Shown here piece after piece: positions 27,502 to 36,727 of a stretch of 64,000 nt of DNA (within the stretch, counting starts at the first letter, position 1; the number at the start of each line of letters is the position of its first letter). Location: assembly GCF_030347395.1 (NCBI RefSeq), contig NZ_CP128170.1:2170001-2234000 (forward strand), written 5' to 3'. The stretch comes from Microbacterium sp. ET2. Lineage in GTDB: Bacteria > Actinomycetota > Actinomycetes > Actinomycetales > Microbacteriaceae. Under the pieces are notes generated by a model. That model ran no database searches. It saw nothing but the letters and a program-made list of their open reading frames with translations, and was not told the origin of the DNA. The position numbers were made by a program, and so were the translations under genes.

Positions 27502-29204
27502 GCACGTCAGGCAATCACTCACGTTGGGCGTTCGACGACGACATGCGTCTGCGACAGGGGAACGAGCTTCGTCTCCTTCTCGGCGGGCAGGTACACAACT
27601 CGTCCAGTTCCTCGGCGGCGACAATCCGCCGGTCATTCGCGCACACCCGACGCCTGGGCGCCAATGCGGTGCTCGCCCCGGTCAGCTGGGCGCTGACAGA
27701 GCCGCAGGAGGGCGTCTTCGATTTCGACCTCGTGGACACGATGATCGAGGAGGCGCGCCGGCTGAGTCTGCGCCTCGTGCCACTGTGGTTCGGTGCGTTC
27801 AAGAACGCTGCCTCAACGTACGCGCCGCGGTGGGTTCGCGCAGACCTCGAGAGGTTTCCGCGAGCCGTGGTGCAAGCCAAGGTCCGCGGCAACGCGTTCC
27901 ACTACTCCGGAGTGACGCCCACACCCGTGCTTTCGGTGTTCAGCGAGAACCTCCGCGCGGCCGATGCTGCGGCGTTCGAGGCGTTCCTGGCACACGTGGC
28001 GAAGGTTGACGCGACCGACGTCGTCGCCATGGTCCAGGTCGAGAACGAGTCGGGCATCCTCCGCGACAGCCGAGATCGAAGCGCACTCGCCGAGGAGGCT
28101 TGGGCCGGCCAGGTCCCGTCCGAACTGATCGTGCTCGCACGCGCTGGTCGCGCCGACTCGTTGCTGCGCGAGCTCTGGACAGCGCACGGGGAACGGGAGA
28201 GCGGAACCTGGGCCGAAGTGTTCGGTGAGGGGTCCGGAGCCGACGAGGTCTTCATGGCGTGGTCCATAGGCTCATACGTGCAGCACGTCGCCGAACGTGG
28301 ACGTGTGCACAGGCGTGTCCCGATGTACACCAACGCGTGGCTCGGGCCGCAGCCGGGGCAGGACGAGCCGGGACGGTGGCCGAGTGGCGGCCCCGCCAGC
28401 CGGGTCGTGGATGTATGGCGCACTGCGGCTCCCTCGCTGTCGTTCGTCGCCCCCGACATCTACGTCGACGACGCTGATTCGGCGATGCGGGTCTACACCT
28501 CCCACAACCAGCCGTTCTTCGTCCCGGAAAGCCGGTTGCGCGCAGGCGAGCTCGTCCGTGCGATCGGCAGCTACCGCGCCATCGGCTGGTCGGCGTTCGG
28601 CATCGATGGCGCGAACCCCGATGGCCAGGTCGCGGCCGTGCTCACGTTTCTCAGCGCCCTCGAGTCGGACATCGCCGAGGCTCAGCGCGCCCGTCGCATC
28701 GGAGCCGTCGTCGTCGAGCGCGGCTCTTCACCTGCCGAGACTCGGGTCGGCGATCTCACGGTCTCGGCCCGCGGCCTCAACGACATCGTGCGCACTTTCC
28801 TCCTCGACGTCGGTGTGCAGCTGCCCGACGCAGCACTCCCCGTTCCTGACGAGACGCTCCCGCAAGAGCCCGTCCCGACGCCCGGTGAGCAGCGACCGTT
28901 CGCCCTGGTCTTCGCAGTAGCCGACGACGAGCTGGTCGTCGTGGGACAGGGGGTCAAACTGGACTTCGCCACTTCCGACGGCGATGTCGAAATCGACTCC
29001 GTCACGGAACTGCTCGTCGAAAAAGGAGAGCTCGTGCCGGGCAGGGTCCTCAATGGCGATGAACGCCTGCAGGTCGTGCCGGTGGACCGCGTCGGCGCTG
29101 CGAAAATCACTCTGCTCAGGCTTTCTCAGAATCAATGGGTCCGGGCGGTTCGCCCGAGCGTCACCGAGTGGCGTGCAGGAGGGGGACGTGGATCAGGAAG
29201 CTGA
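27498..29204 (+). CDS. GH35/DUF5597-type beta-galactosidase-like glycosidase
   Basis: A 568-aa clan GH-A glycosidase. N-terminal TIM barrel with LGANAVLAPVSWALTEPQEG; acid/base Glu in MVQVENESG; nucleophile Glu in QPFFVPESR. The last about 130 residues form a beta-rich domain consistent with DUF5597. There is no signal peptide, so it is probably cytoplasmic and acts after uptake. The GTG start overlaps the esterase stop (GTGA). Likely trims O-linked hexosyl units; substrate not assignable. Confidence 0.8.
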   Translation: MSTSGNHSRWAFDDDMRLRQGNELRLLLGGQVHNSSSSSAATIRRSFAHTRRLGANAVLAPVSWALTEPQEGVFDFDLVDTMIEEARRLSLRLVPLWFGAFKNAASTYAPRWVRADLERFPRAVVQAKVRGNAFHYSGVTPTPVLSVFSENLRAADAAAFEAFLAHVAKVDATDVVAMVQVENESGILRDSRDRSALAEEAWAGQVPSELIVLARAGRADSLLRELWTAHGERESGTWAEVFGEGSGADEVFMAWSIGSYVQHVAERGRVHRRVPMYTNAWLGPQPGQDEPGRWPSGGPASRVVDVWRTAAPSLSFVAPDIYVDDADSAMRVYTSHNQPFFVPESRLRAGELVRAIGSYRAIGWSAFGIDGANPDGQVAAVLTFLSALESDIAEAQRARRIGAVVVERGSSPAETRVGDLTVSARGLNDIVRTFLLDVGVQLPDAALPVPDETLPQEPVPTPGEQRPFALVFAVADDELVVVGQGVKLDFATSDGDVEIDSVTELLVEKGELVPGRVLNGDERLQVVPVDRVGAAKITLLRLSQNQWVRAVRPSVTEWRAGGGRGSGS

Positions 29205-30681
29205 CGGACCGGGAGCTGCGCGGAGCTACACCAACCCAGTCCTCGGGGGAGACCGGCCCGACCCCGCGGTCATCAAGGTGGGGGACGAGTACTGGATGAC
29301 GTACTCGTCGTTCGAGGCGGCTCCCGGGCTGCTCCTGTACCGCTCGGACGACCTCGTCACCTGGACGTACGTCACAGCCGCGCTCCCCGAACCTCTCGGC
29401 AGCACGTTCGCCGTCGACGTCGCCGAGCATGACGGCCGCTTCTTCATCTACATCCCCTTCATCCCGACACCGTGGTCGTCCCTCACCGACGCCTCGATCT
29501 TCGTCATCCACGCCGACGCGATGGCCGGTCCCTGGTCGGAGCCGATCGATCTCGGCGTCCGGGGAGCCATCGACCCCGGCCACGTGGTCGGCGAGGACGG
29601 CCGGCGCTACCTGTTCCTCAGCGGCATTCGCCGGGTCGCCCTGTGCGACGACGGACTGTCGACCGTGGGGGAGATCGAGCAGGTCTACGACGGCTGGCGG
29701 TACCCCGACGACTGGATCACCGAGGCCTACGCCCTCGAGGGCCCCAAGCTGTTCCGGCGCGGGGAGTGGTTCTACCTCGTCAGTGCGGTCGGCGGCACGG
29801 CTGGCCCGCCGACCGGTCATATGGTGATCGTCGCCCGATCGCGGTCGGTGCACGGTCCGTGGGAGAACCACCCGGGTAACCCGATCGCTCGCACCCGCAG
29901 CGCGGACGAGCGCTGGTGGTCGCGCGGGCACGCCACGATCCTCGAAGTCCCGGGCGAGCAGTGGTACATGCTGTCGCACGGGTACGAGAACGGCTACCGC
30001 ACTCTCGGTCGGCAGATCCTGCTCGAGCAGGTTGCGTGGACGGAGGACGGATGGCCCGTGGCGGCCGCCGACGACGTCGGCGGTGCGCTTCCCCTCCCCG
30101 AGGGGGCAGCCCCGCAGCATCCGCTTCTCCCACCGGCCGAAGAGATCCCCGGCTTCCGCCTCGGGGAGCGCTGGGCCTTCCACGCCCCGTTACCGGGCGA
30201 GTCCGGGCGCCTCACCGTCGCCGACGACGTGCTGGTCCTCCGCGGCAAGGGGGTGGGGCCCGGAGACTCCTCGCCGCTCGCCCTCGTCACCGGCGACCAC
30301 GCTTACGAGATCGAGGTCGACGTCGAGCTGGAGGGGCCCGTCGAGGCGGGGCTGCTGCTGTTCTTCAACGGGCGCCTCTTCTGCGGGATGGGCATCGACG
30401 GTGCGGGGATGCGCAGCTACTCCGGGGGCATCCGCACGCACTGGCGGGAGCCCGCGCCGGCCGGGCGCCGCCTGTCGCTTCGCCTGCGGAACGACCACCA
30501 CATCGTCACGGGCTGGTGGCGCGAGCAGGGCGGCGAGTGGACACGGCACGGCGTCCGCTACGAGACGTCGGGCTACCACGCCAACACGATCGGCGACCTG
30601 CTGAGCCTCCGTCCGGCCATCTACGCCGCCGGTGACGGGTCGGCGCGCTTCCGCGACCTGCGCTACCGCCGCCTGGCCTGA
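29188..30681 (+). CDS. GH43-like beta-xylosidase/arabinofuranosidase
   Basis: A 497-aa protein with a five-bladed propeller and a C-terminal beta-sandwich (about residues 320-495) as in GH43. Catalytic base Asp is in GGDRPDPAVIKV, the pKa-setting Asp in GAIDPGHVV, and acid Glu in YALEGPKLF. GTG at 29188 is preferred because AGGAGGGGG lies just upstream; it overlaps the previous gene by 17 bp. No signal peptide. Removes pentosyl groups by family; the actual sugar is unknown. Confidence 0.85.
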   Translation: MDQEADGPGAARSYTNPVLGGDRPDPAVIKVGDEYWMTYSSFEAAPGLLLYRSDDLVTWTYVTAALPEPLGSTFAVDVAEHDGRFFIYIPFIPTPWSSLTDASIFVIHADAMAGPWSEPIDLGVRGAIDPGHVVGEDGRRYLFLSGIRRVALCDDGLSTVGEIEQVYDGWRYPDDWITEAYALEGPKLFRRGEWFYLVSAVGGTAGPPTGHMVIVARSRSVHGPWENHPGNPIARTRSADERWWSRGHATILEVPGEQWYMLSHGYENGYRTLGRQILLEQVAWTEDGWPVAAADDVGGALPLPEGAAPQHPLLPPAEEIPGFRLGERWAFHAPLPGESGRLTVADDVLVLRGKGVGPGDSSPLALVTGDHAYEIEVDVELEGPVEAGLLLFFNGRLFCGMGIDGAGMRSYSGGIRTHWREPAPAGRRLSLRLRNDHHIVTGWWREQGGEWTRHGVRYETSGYHANTIGDLLSLRPAIYAAGDGSARFRDLRYRRLA

Positions 30682-30784
30682 CGCGCTGCCCGTCGGCTGG
30701 CACACGGAAGGAGATCGGCGCGCAGGAGGTCGACGCCGCCCGTCTCGTCCTCCGCTGTGCCGATGTCCTCCGGGGCGCGCGCGG

Positions 30785-31750
30785 CTATACCGCGACGGCC
30801 GCCTCGGGCATCGAGGCGACGTGGGCGCCGGAGTCGACGATGCGTCCGGCCTCGACGAAGAGGTCGCGCATCCAGGCGTGCTCGGGGTCGCGCCCGTGCA
30901 CCGGATGCCACCACAGGGCGTTCGTGAGCGGTGTCGGCTCGAACGGCAGCCCGACCGCGCGCACCCCGCCGGCCCGGGTGGCGAGGTGGGCGATCGCCTT
31001 CTGGATGACGCCGATGCGGCGCGTTCCGGCGATGAAGTGGCTCATCGCGAGGAAGCTCTCCACGATTGCCTCGATGCGCGGCTCGATCCCGAGCTGCTGC
31101 ACCTGCCTCCCCGCCGAGGTGAACGCCGAGCGGGTCTGATACGTCATCACCCAGGGGAGCTCGGCGAGCTGGTCACGGGTGAGTTCGCTGCCGACCTCGT
31201 CGTTATCGGTGGCGACGAGGGCGGTCCAGTCGTCATGCCAGAGGTCGACGAACGGATGATCAGAGATCGGCCCGTGGGGGATGATCATGCCGTCCACCGA
31301 CCGCAGCCGGGTCGCCGCGTCGTCGACGATCGTGGGGTTGTGGAGCATGAAACGGAAGCGCACGCCCGGCGCTCGCTCGGCGGCGAGGCGCGACACGACA
31401 CTGCCGACGGTGACGAAGCCGTAGTCGGAGCCGTAGATGGAGAACTCACGCGTGGACTCCTCGGGTGACCAGGTCGCCTGCGACTCGAAGACGCGACGGG
31501 CGGCTTCGAGGGCCGAGGTCGTGTGCTCGCTGAGGCGTACGGCGAAGGGCGTCAGTTCGTAGGTGTTGCCGCGGCGGGCGAGGATCGGGTCGCCGAAGTG
31601 GGTGCGCAAGCGTGCGAGCGAGGCGCTGAGGGCGGGCTGGCTGAGGTGCAGCCGCTCCGCGGCCCGGGTGACGCTCCGCTCGGTGAGGAGAGCGTCCAGG
31701 GAGACCAGCAGGTTCAGGTCGAGGCGGGAGAGCGGCATCTGGTCGGTCAC
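30785..31750 (-). CDS. LysR-family transcriptional regulator
   Basis: About 321 aa. HTH: TERSVTRAAERLHLSQPALS, then LARLRTHFGDPILARRGNTY; the substrate-binding domain follows from about residue 100. The fingerprint DPILARRG resembles the NodD/NahR/LinR branch, which responds to aromatics. GTG at 31750 is chosen because AAGGAT lies upstream. It faces the end of the glycosidase operon (103-bp convergent gap, 30682-30784, nothing clear). Target unknown. Confidence 0.87.
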   Translation of the reverse strand: MTDQMPLSRLDLNLLVSLDALLTERSVTRAAERLHLSQPALSASLARLRTHFGDPILARRGNTYELTPFAVRLSEHTTSALEAARRVFESQATWSPEESTREFSIYGSDYGFVTVGSVVSRLAAERAPGVRFRFMLHNPTIVDDAATRLRSVDGMIIPHGPISDHPFVDLWHDDWTALVATDNDEVGSELTRDQLAELPWVMTYQTRSAFTSAGRQVQQLGIEPRIEAIVESFLAMSHFIAGTRRIGVIQKAIAHLATRAGGVRAVGLPFEPTPLTNALWWHPVHGRDPEHAWMRDLFVEAGRIVDSGAHVASMPEAAVAV

Positions 31751-31774
31751 GGCGGTGTGATCCTTCGGTCGGGG

Positions 31775-31789
31775 ATACACCAACCGTAT
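31775..31789. promoter_or_regulatory. LysR box upstream of the LysR gene
   Basis: ATAC-N7-GTAT inverted repeat, a perfect T-N11-A LysR motif, 24 bp upstream of the chosen start. It probably serves autoregulation; no divergent gene is present to share it. Confidence 0.55.
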
Positions 31790-31855
31790 CAATCGGCTCT
31801 ATGTTCGTGCTATCCCTTATCGGCGCCAGCGATGCGCCTGGTCGCACGAGACAAA

Positions 31856-31890
31856 CGTCGCCGCCCGGGAGGAGGACCCGGGCGGCGACG
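31856..31890 (-). terminator. Rho-independent terminator of the sugar-binding protein gene
   Basis: Perfect 14-bp stem (CGTCGCCGCCCGGG and its complement) with a 7-nt loop, 31 bp after the binding-protein stop. On the minus strand it is followed by TTTGTCT, giving a short T-rich tail. It is the strongest hairpin noticed in the window. Confidence 0.8.
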
Positions 31891-31921
31891 GTTCGACGCA
31901 AGGCGTCAGGGATGTGCGGAG

Positions 31922-33232
31922 TTACTCACCCCATGCGGCATCCATCTCATCGAGCACCTGGTCGACGGTCTTCTGTCCGGTGAGCAGACCCTGGACACCC
32001 ACGCCGAGCGTGTCGTAGACGTCGGGGTTCGGCCACGTGGCGTTCGGAAGACCCGCGTAGTCGCCGTTCTCGAGCAGCTGGCCGATCGGCGAGTAGATCG
32101 GCAGCAGGTTGTCGGCCGTGGCGCCGGTGATCGGGACGAAGCCCGACAGGTCGGCGAAGGCCTGCGACTCCTCGGGGGTCGCCAGCCAGTCGAGGAACTC
32201 CTGTGCGGACGCCTTCACGGCGTCGTCAGCCGAGGCGTTCACGGCCCAGGCGTAGTTGGCCGAGGCCAGCCCGTAGGGCGCGCCGCCGTCTGCGGGCGGG
32301 AAGGCCTGGACCGTCAGGTCGAGGCCGGTGCCGGCGCTGATCGACGTCGCCGCCGAGCCGGGAACCGCCGCGGTGAGCGAGGCCTGCGATCCGATGCCCT
32401 GCGTGATGGAGTCGAAGGTGCCGCCGGCGACACCGTCCTGGAAGCAGCCGCCCTCGTTCATCTCCAGGATGTCCTCGAGCACGTCGCGCCATCCGCTGTC
32501 GGCGAAGGTCACATCGCCCGCCGCGCGCTGCTCGTTCCAATCGGGGGTCTCGGCGTACACGCGGGTCGCGGAGATCAGCATCGAGAACAGGCCGGTGTTG
32601 AACGGCACGCTTCCGGCGAGCACCGTGAAGGTCTTGCCGCCGTCGCGTGCCGTGGTGCACGCCTCGAGCAGGTCGTCGTAGGTCTCGGGGTAGGCGTCGA
32701 TACCGACCTCTTCGCCGCCGGCGCCGTTGTAGATGAAGCCGACAGGCACGAGCGCGGCGGGCTGGGCGTACACATCACCGTCGAAGGAGTACTCGGCCTC
32801 GGTCCCGGCGGGGATCGTGCCGCTGGAGGTCTCGTTCAGCGGCTCGAGGAAGCCCGCCTCTGCGAGGTTGACGACCGAGATCGGCTGCCCGGTGCCGGGT
32901 GCGAGCACCATCATGTCGGCGGCGTTCCCGGCCTGCAGCTGGGTGGTCACCTGCGTGTTGTACGCGTCGGAGGGGTAGGGGATCACCTCGATCTCGACGC
33001 CGGTCTGCTCGGTGTACTTCGCGGCGGTCTCGGCCCAGTAGTCGTCCTGGTCGTTGGCCTGAGCGACCATGAGGCTGAAGTTCGCAGAGGTCTCGTCGCC
33101 GGAGTCTCCTCCGCTGTCGGACCCGCCGTTGTCGGAACCGCCGCCCGAGCAGCCCGCGAGGACGAGAGCGCCGGCGGCGCCCACAGCCAGGAGGGACCAA
33201 CGGAGGCGCCGGATGTCGGAATGCTGTGACAT
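31922..33232 (-). CDS. ABC sugar-binding lipoprotein
   Basis: A 436-aa extracellular solute-binding protein (family 1). Signal peptide with lipobox LVLAGC at residues 23-28, then a Gly/Ser/Asp linker and the binding fold (KYTEQTGVEIEVIPYPSDAY, LQAGNAADMMVLAPGTGQ). It probably delivers glycosides or sugars to the permeases at 36728-38530, which are on the other strand 3.5 kb away. An operator-like 23-bp site lies 78 bp upstream of its start. Confidence 0.9.
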   Translation of the reverse strand: MSQHSDIRRLRWSLLAVGAAGALVLAGCSGGGSDNGGSDSGGDSGDETSANFSLMVAQANDQDDYWAETAAKYTEQTGVEIEVIPYPSDAYNTQVTTQLQAGNAADMMVLAPGTGQPISVVNLAEAGFLEPLNETSSGTIPAGTEAEYSFDGDVYAQPAALVPVGFIYNGAGGEEVGIDAYPETYDDLLEACTTARDGGKTFTVLAGSVPFNTGLFSMLISATRVYAETPDWNEQRAAGDVTFADSGWRDVLEDILEMNEGGCFQDGVAGGTFDSITQGIGSQASLTAAVPGSAATSISAGTGLDLTVQAFPPADGGAPYGLASANYAWAVNASADDAVKASAQEFLDWLATPEESQAFADLSGFVPITGATADNLLPIYSPIGQLLENGDYAGLPNATWPNPDVYDTLGVGVQGLLTGQKTVDQVLDEMDAAWGE

Positions 33233-33309
33233 GTCGACCTTTCATGACGTCGTTGTCGCCAGTGCAGAACTGGCGCGGCTTCGGATCTGCCGCACCATCA
33301 GCCTGACAC

Positions 33310-33332
33310 GATATGCCGCTTTTCGACATAAC
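33310..33332 (-). promoter_or_regulatory. CTTAnGT-N9-ACnTnAG operator, site 2
   Basis: On the minus strand GTTATGT, then CGAAAAGCG, then GCATATC. It starts at the last base of the GH106 stop codon and lies upstream of the binding-protein gene. Confidence 0.5.
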
Positions 33333-36300
33333 TAGTGCTTATGTATAGCCATAGTCCTGCTGATTCGCCGGTCTGGGCCCAGAACGAGTGACACCGGCCC
33401 GGCGATCCCGGCGGGCCGAGGGGTCGCGTCCACGGTGAAGACCGTCGTCATCGGTTCATAGACCTCCCCGGTCGGTGCCTTCGCCTCGGCGATGAGCCGG
33501 TTGCGCCACCCCGTCGCCACGCGGACCGTCACGTCGTTCTGCCCCTCGCCGACCAGACCCGTGATGTCGAGACGCCAGGGCGCTGTCCACACCACTCCGG
33601 CGCTCTCCCCGCCCACGAGGATCTCCGCGATGTCATGGACGGCCTCGAACTCCACGCTCACCCGCCCCTGCAGATCCGCGGCCGAGAGGGTGAACCGCGT
33701 CTCGTAGGTGCCGACCCCCGAGAAGCCGACAGCCTCCGGGTGCTGCGTCCACGGCTCGGGCCCGGTGGTGAACTCTCGAGGTGCGAGCCCGGGCAGTGTC
33801 ATCCGCCATGGCCCCTCGAGGGGCACCGACCGCTCGTCGACCTCGGAGACGAGGGGCGCGTCTGCTCCGGACAGCAGGAACGCAGAACCGAAGGGCCCGA
33901 GCGTCAGCTCGAAGGTCGTCGGGTCGTCGTCCGGCGCGCTCTCGAGCGCTGTGACCATCGTGGTGGCCGCGTCCCAGCGGGCGATGCGCTCCGCGTCGCC
34001 GATCGACACCGTGGTCGTGATCGGGGCGGCGGAGGGATTGGCCACGAAGGTCAGCAGCTGTCCGTCGATCCGCCGCGACAGGGTGCGGACGGAGGGGTCG
34101 GCGACGGTGACCGGGGGCGCGATGCCGAGCCCCCGAAGCGCGCCATGGAGATCGGATGTTGCCACGAGGCGTCCCCCATGATCAGAGCCCCAGATCCGGT
34201 CGCGGACACGGGTGAACGTCTCGACGTCGTCCGCGAGCGACGGAGAAGCGGCCGGTGGACGCCCCACCACGGTTGCGCCGGCAGCGAGGAGGCGCTCGAT
34301 GTGAGCGAGGGCGGTGAGTGTCATCCGGTGTGAGGTGCCGCCGAGGAACAGGGCGGCATAGGAGGCGCCGCGCGCCATGACCCGCCCGCCCTCGACCCGG
34401 AGGACGTTCGCCAGGGCGTCGGCTCCGACGTAGTCGAAGCCGTACCCCGGGGGCACGGTCTCGTCCGATGCCTCGCCGAAAAGGCCCGTGACCGGTGCCT
34501 CCTCGCCGACGAACACTGCGACGTCCACAACCGGCTCGCCCTCGGCGAGCAGCGCCGAGCATCGCGCGAGGTAATCGGTCCACGGTCTCGCCATTCGAGC
34601 CCATGTCTCGTTTCGAGAGAAGGTCTGCCCGAGGAAGGGCGCGAGAGCCATCCCGGGAGGCGGAACCGTCGTGGGCTGATGCGGTGACGAGTGGATGCAG
34701 AACCGGGTCACACCGAGGGTGAGCTGCAGATCGGCGACGTGCTTGAGGCTGCCGGGTGTCGCCGTCCACGGGTCTTCGAAGGCGGTGAACGCCTCTGATC
34801 CGGTGCGGGAGGCTCCGTACACATGCGCCACCGACGCAGCGCCGCGCAGGTCGGCGACGTACGTCGGTCTGGGCCCGTCCTCCGGCGCGAAGGTCCACAT
34901 CGCGCCCATCGGCACGTCGGCCGCTGCCCGCATCGCCAGGTCGTCGCCGAGCTGCGGGCGACGATCTTCCAGCGCTTCGGCGTAGAGGGTCCAGCCCCGC
35001 TCGTGCGCGACCGCGGCGAGGGTGCCGTAGTAGTGCTCGGCGAGAAGCTCGGCGAGCGTGCGTCGATAGTCGTACAGGAACGCGTCGGCGCGGCCCGCGT
35101 CGCCCACCACCCATCCGAGGAGGCACGGTAGCCACGGCGTCGGATCGTAGCCGCGCCGCGCGGCGAACTCTTCGGCGATGGCATCGGTCCAGTTCTGCAG
35201 CCCCGCCTCGATGCTGTCGCTGAGGAGCGCCGAGACGGCCTCTGCCGCCGCCCCGGCGAAGCGCGCCAGGTGGGTCTCGAGATAGCTGCGCACCCGGCGG
35301 CCGTCGAGCTTGTCGACCTCGAGACCCGTCGCATCGGGAAGTGCCGGGCCGTTGACCGCGCCCGTGGTCGAGGCTCCGAGTCGCAGGACGCGCCAGCGTC
35401 CCGGCGGGGGAGCCCAGTGCAGGATGCCGTCTGAGACGTGTCCGGTGAGGTCGACCACCTCCGCCGGATCGATCACTCCGGCCGCCGCGTCGGGGGAGTC
35501 GAGCGCGTAGTAGTCGGATGCGACGCCGAAGCCGGCCTTCGCTTCGCTCATGTGCACACGGGACGCGCTGAACAGGGCGAACTCGCTGACCTCGAAGGTG
35601 TGGGCGGGGCGGAGCACGGGTGGTGTGGCGAGGCCGTCGGCCGTCGGAGGCAGCGCCGCTGCGGCAGGCTCGCCGTGCAGCCGAAGCCGGAACACGCGGG
35701 AGGTCACGGGCGCGAAGGAGGCCGATCGCACCGGCGCGCGGGTGTCGATGAGCTCGGAGATCGAGGCCCACACGCCGTCGACCCGCTCCGCCTCGAGCAC
35801 CGCGCCCGCCGGCGGCGCGGCGCCGAAGCCGCGGGGACCGGGCAGTCCCACGACTACCGAGCGCACGGTGACCGGCTCGTCGAACCTCTGCACGATCCAG
35901 GCCTCAGACGGCCGATCGGGATCACGGGCCAGTGCGACGCCGGCGACGAAGGAGCCGTCGGTGAGGACCTCCGGCGACCCGACGGCGCCTGCAGACGTGT
36001 CGACCGTCTCGGCACGCAGCGGCAGGCGATCGACATCCTCGGGTACGGCGAGAACCCGCCACGGAGCCGTGAACCGCCGCTCCGGGTCATCCGATCCGCA
36101 ATCCTGGTACGCGCCCACGGCGTCGGGTAGCGGGGGGAGAGGGACGCGCACCGGTGTGCCACCCTCGACGATCGCCTGCGACCACACGACCTTCTTCATC
36201 GCGTTGACGGGCTCCACCCAGGGCCCGCCCGAGGCACTCCACCCTGAGGAGGTGGCCACCGCCACCTCGAGTCCGAGCTCCCGCGCCCGTGCTGTCGCTG

Positions 36301-36556
36301 CGGTCATCGCTTCGTCCCATGCCGGTGTTCCCGGTCGCACCGGCGCTGCGACCACCGACGGAAGCCCCATGCCGCCGTCGAAGATCTGCACGCCGCCGAC
36401 GCCGACCTCGCGCATCCACTCGAGGTCGGCGAGAAGACCGGGAATGTCGATGTTGCCGTCCATCCAGTGCCACCACACGTGGGGTCGCGCATCGGCGGGC
36501 GGGTCGAGGAACACCCGGCGGAGGCGGGCGACGGTGTCTGGGGCGGGCTCGATCAC
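33332..36556 (-). CDS. GH106-like alpha-L-rhamnosidase
   Basis: A 1074-aa glycosyl hydrolase. N-terminal TIM-barrel motifs typical of GH106: PHVWWHWMDGNID, then LEWMREVGVGGVQIFDGG, and ATSSGWSASGGPWVEPVNAM. The C-terminal beta-sandwich region VSVEFEAVHDIAEILVGGES, with WTAPWRLDITG, is also characteristic. No signal peptide, so intracellular. Rhamnosyl-C-glycosyl flavonoids are common plant metabolites, so removal of O-linked rhamnose before C-glycoside cleavage is plausible. GTG start; divergent from the permease gene. Confidence 0.82.
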   Translation of the reverse strand: MIEPAPDTVARLRRVFLDPPADARPHVWWHWMDGNIDIPGLLADLEWMREVGVGGVQIFDGGMGLPSVVAAPVRPGTPAWDEAMTAATARARELGLEVAVATSSGWSASGGPWVEPVNAMKKVVWSQAIVEGGTPVRVPLPPLPDAVGAYQDCGSDDPERRFTAPWRVLAVPEDVDRLPLRAETVDTSAGAVGSPEVLTDGSFVAGVALARDPDRPSEAWIVQRFDEPVTVRSVVVGLPGPRGFGAAPPAGAVLEAERVDGVWASISELIDTRAPVRSASFAPVTSRVFRLRLHGEPAAAALPPTADGLATPPVLRPAHTFEVSEFALFSASRVHMSEAKAGFGVASDYYALDSPDAAAGVIDPAEVVDLTGHVSDGILHWAPPPGRWRVLRLGASTTGAVNGPALPDATGLEVDKLDGRRVRSYLETHLARFAGAAAEAVSALLSDSIEAGLQNWTDAIAEEFAARRGYDPTPWLPCLLGWVVGDAGRADAFLYDYRRTLAELLAEHYYGTLAAVAHERGWTLYAEALEDRRPQLGDDLAMRAAADVPMGAMWTFAPEDGPRPTYVADLRGAASVAHVYGASRTGSEAFTAFEDPWTATPGSLKHVADLQLTLGVTRFCIHSSPHQPTTVPPPGMALAPFLGQTFSRNETWARMARPWTDYLARCSALLAEGEPVVDVAVFVGEEAPVTGLFGEASDETVPPGYGFDYVGADALANVLRVEGGRVMARGASYAALFLGGTSHRMTLTALAHIERLLAAGATVVGRPPAASPSLADDVETFTRVRDRIWGSDHGGRLVATSDLHGALRGLGIAPPVTVADPSVRTLSRRIDGQLLTFVANPSAAPITTTVSIGDAERIARWDAATTMVTALESAPDDDPTTFELTLGPFGSAFLLSGADAPLVSEVDERSVPLEGPWRMTLPGLAPREFTTGPEPWTQHPEAVGFSGVGTYETRFTLSAADLQGRVSVEFEAVHDIAEILVGGESAGVVWTAPWRLDITGLVGEGQNDVTVRVATGWRNRLIAEAKAPTGEVYEPMTTVFTVDATPRPAGIAGPVSLVLGPDRRISRTMAIHKH

Positions 36557-36635
36557 GCGCCGATCCTGCCACCGCGCCGCATCGGGGCGGCACCCTCCCG
36601 CGCCTCGCGCCCACTTATATCCGATATCGCAAAAA

Positions 36636-36658
36636 CTAATGTGCGGTTTCGACGCAAG
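36636..36658 (-). promoter_or_regulatory. CTTAnGT-N9-ACnTnAG operator, site 3 (divergent promoter)
   Basis: On the minus strand CTTGCGT, then CGAAACCGC, then ACATTAG. It lies in the 171-bp gap between the divergent GH106 and permease genes and could control both. A second CTTATAT arm lies 23 bp away at about 36613. Confidence 0.55.
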
Positions 36659-36727
36659 CGTGTGATCCTGAATCGACGGCGCCCCGAAACTGCTGCGGGC
36701 GCGCAGACGACGACGAGGTCAGGGCGA

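Noticed and set aside
30682..30784. Short gene in the convergent gap suggested by AAGGAGATCGG
   Set aside because: No start with a plausible conserved product follows; only Arg-rich frames antisense to the LysR gene.
31801..31983. Small plus-strand open frame over the terminator
   Set aside because: Contains the strong hairpin at 31856-31890 and has no RBS or coding signature.
34182..35771. 529-aa minus-strand open frame inside GH106
   Set aside because: Same-strand shadow of the GH106 gene, Arg-rich and motif-free.
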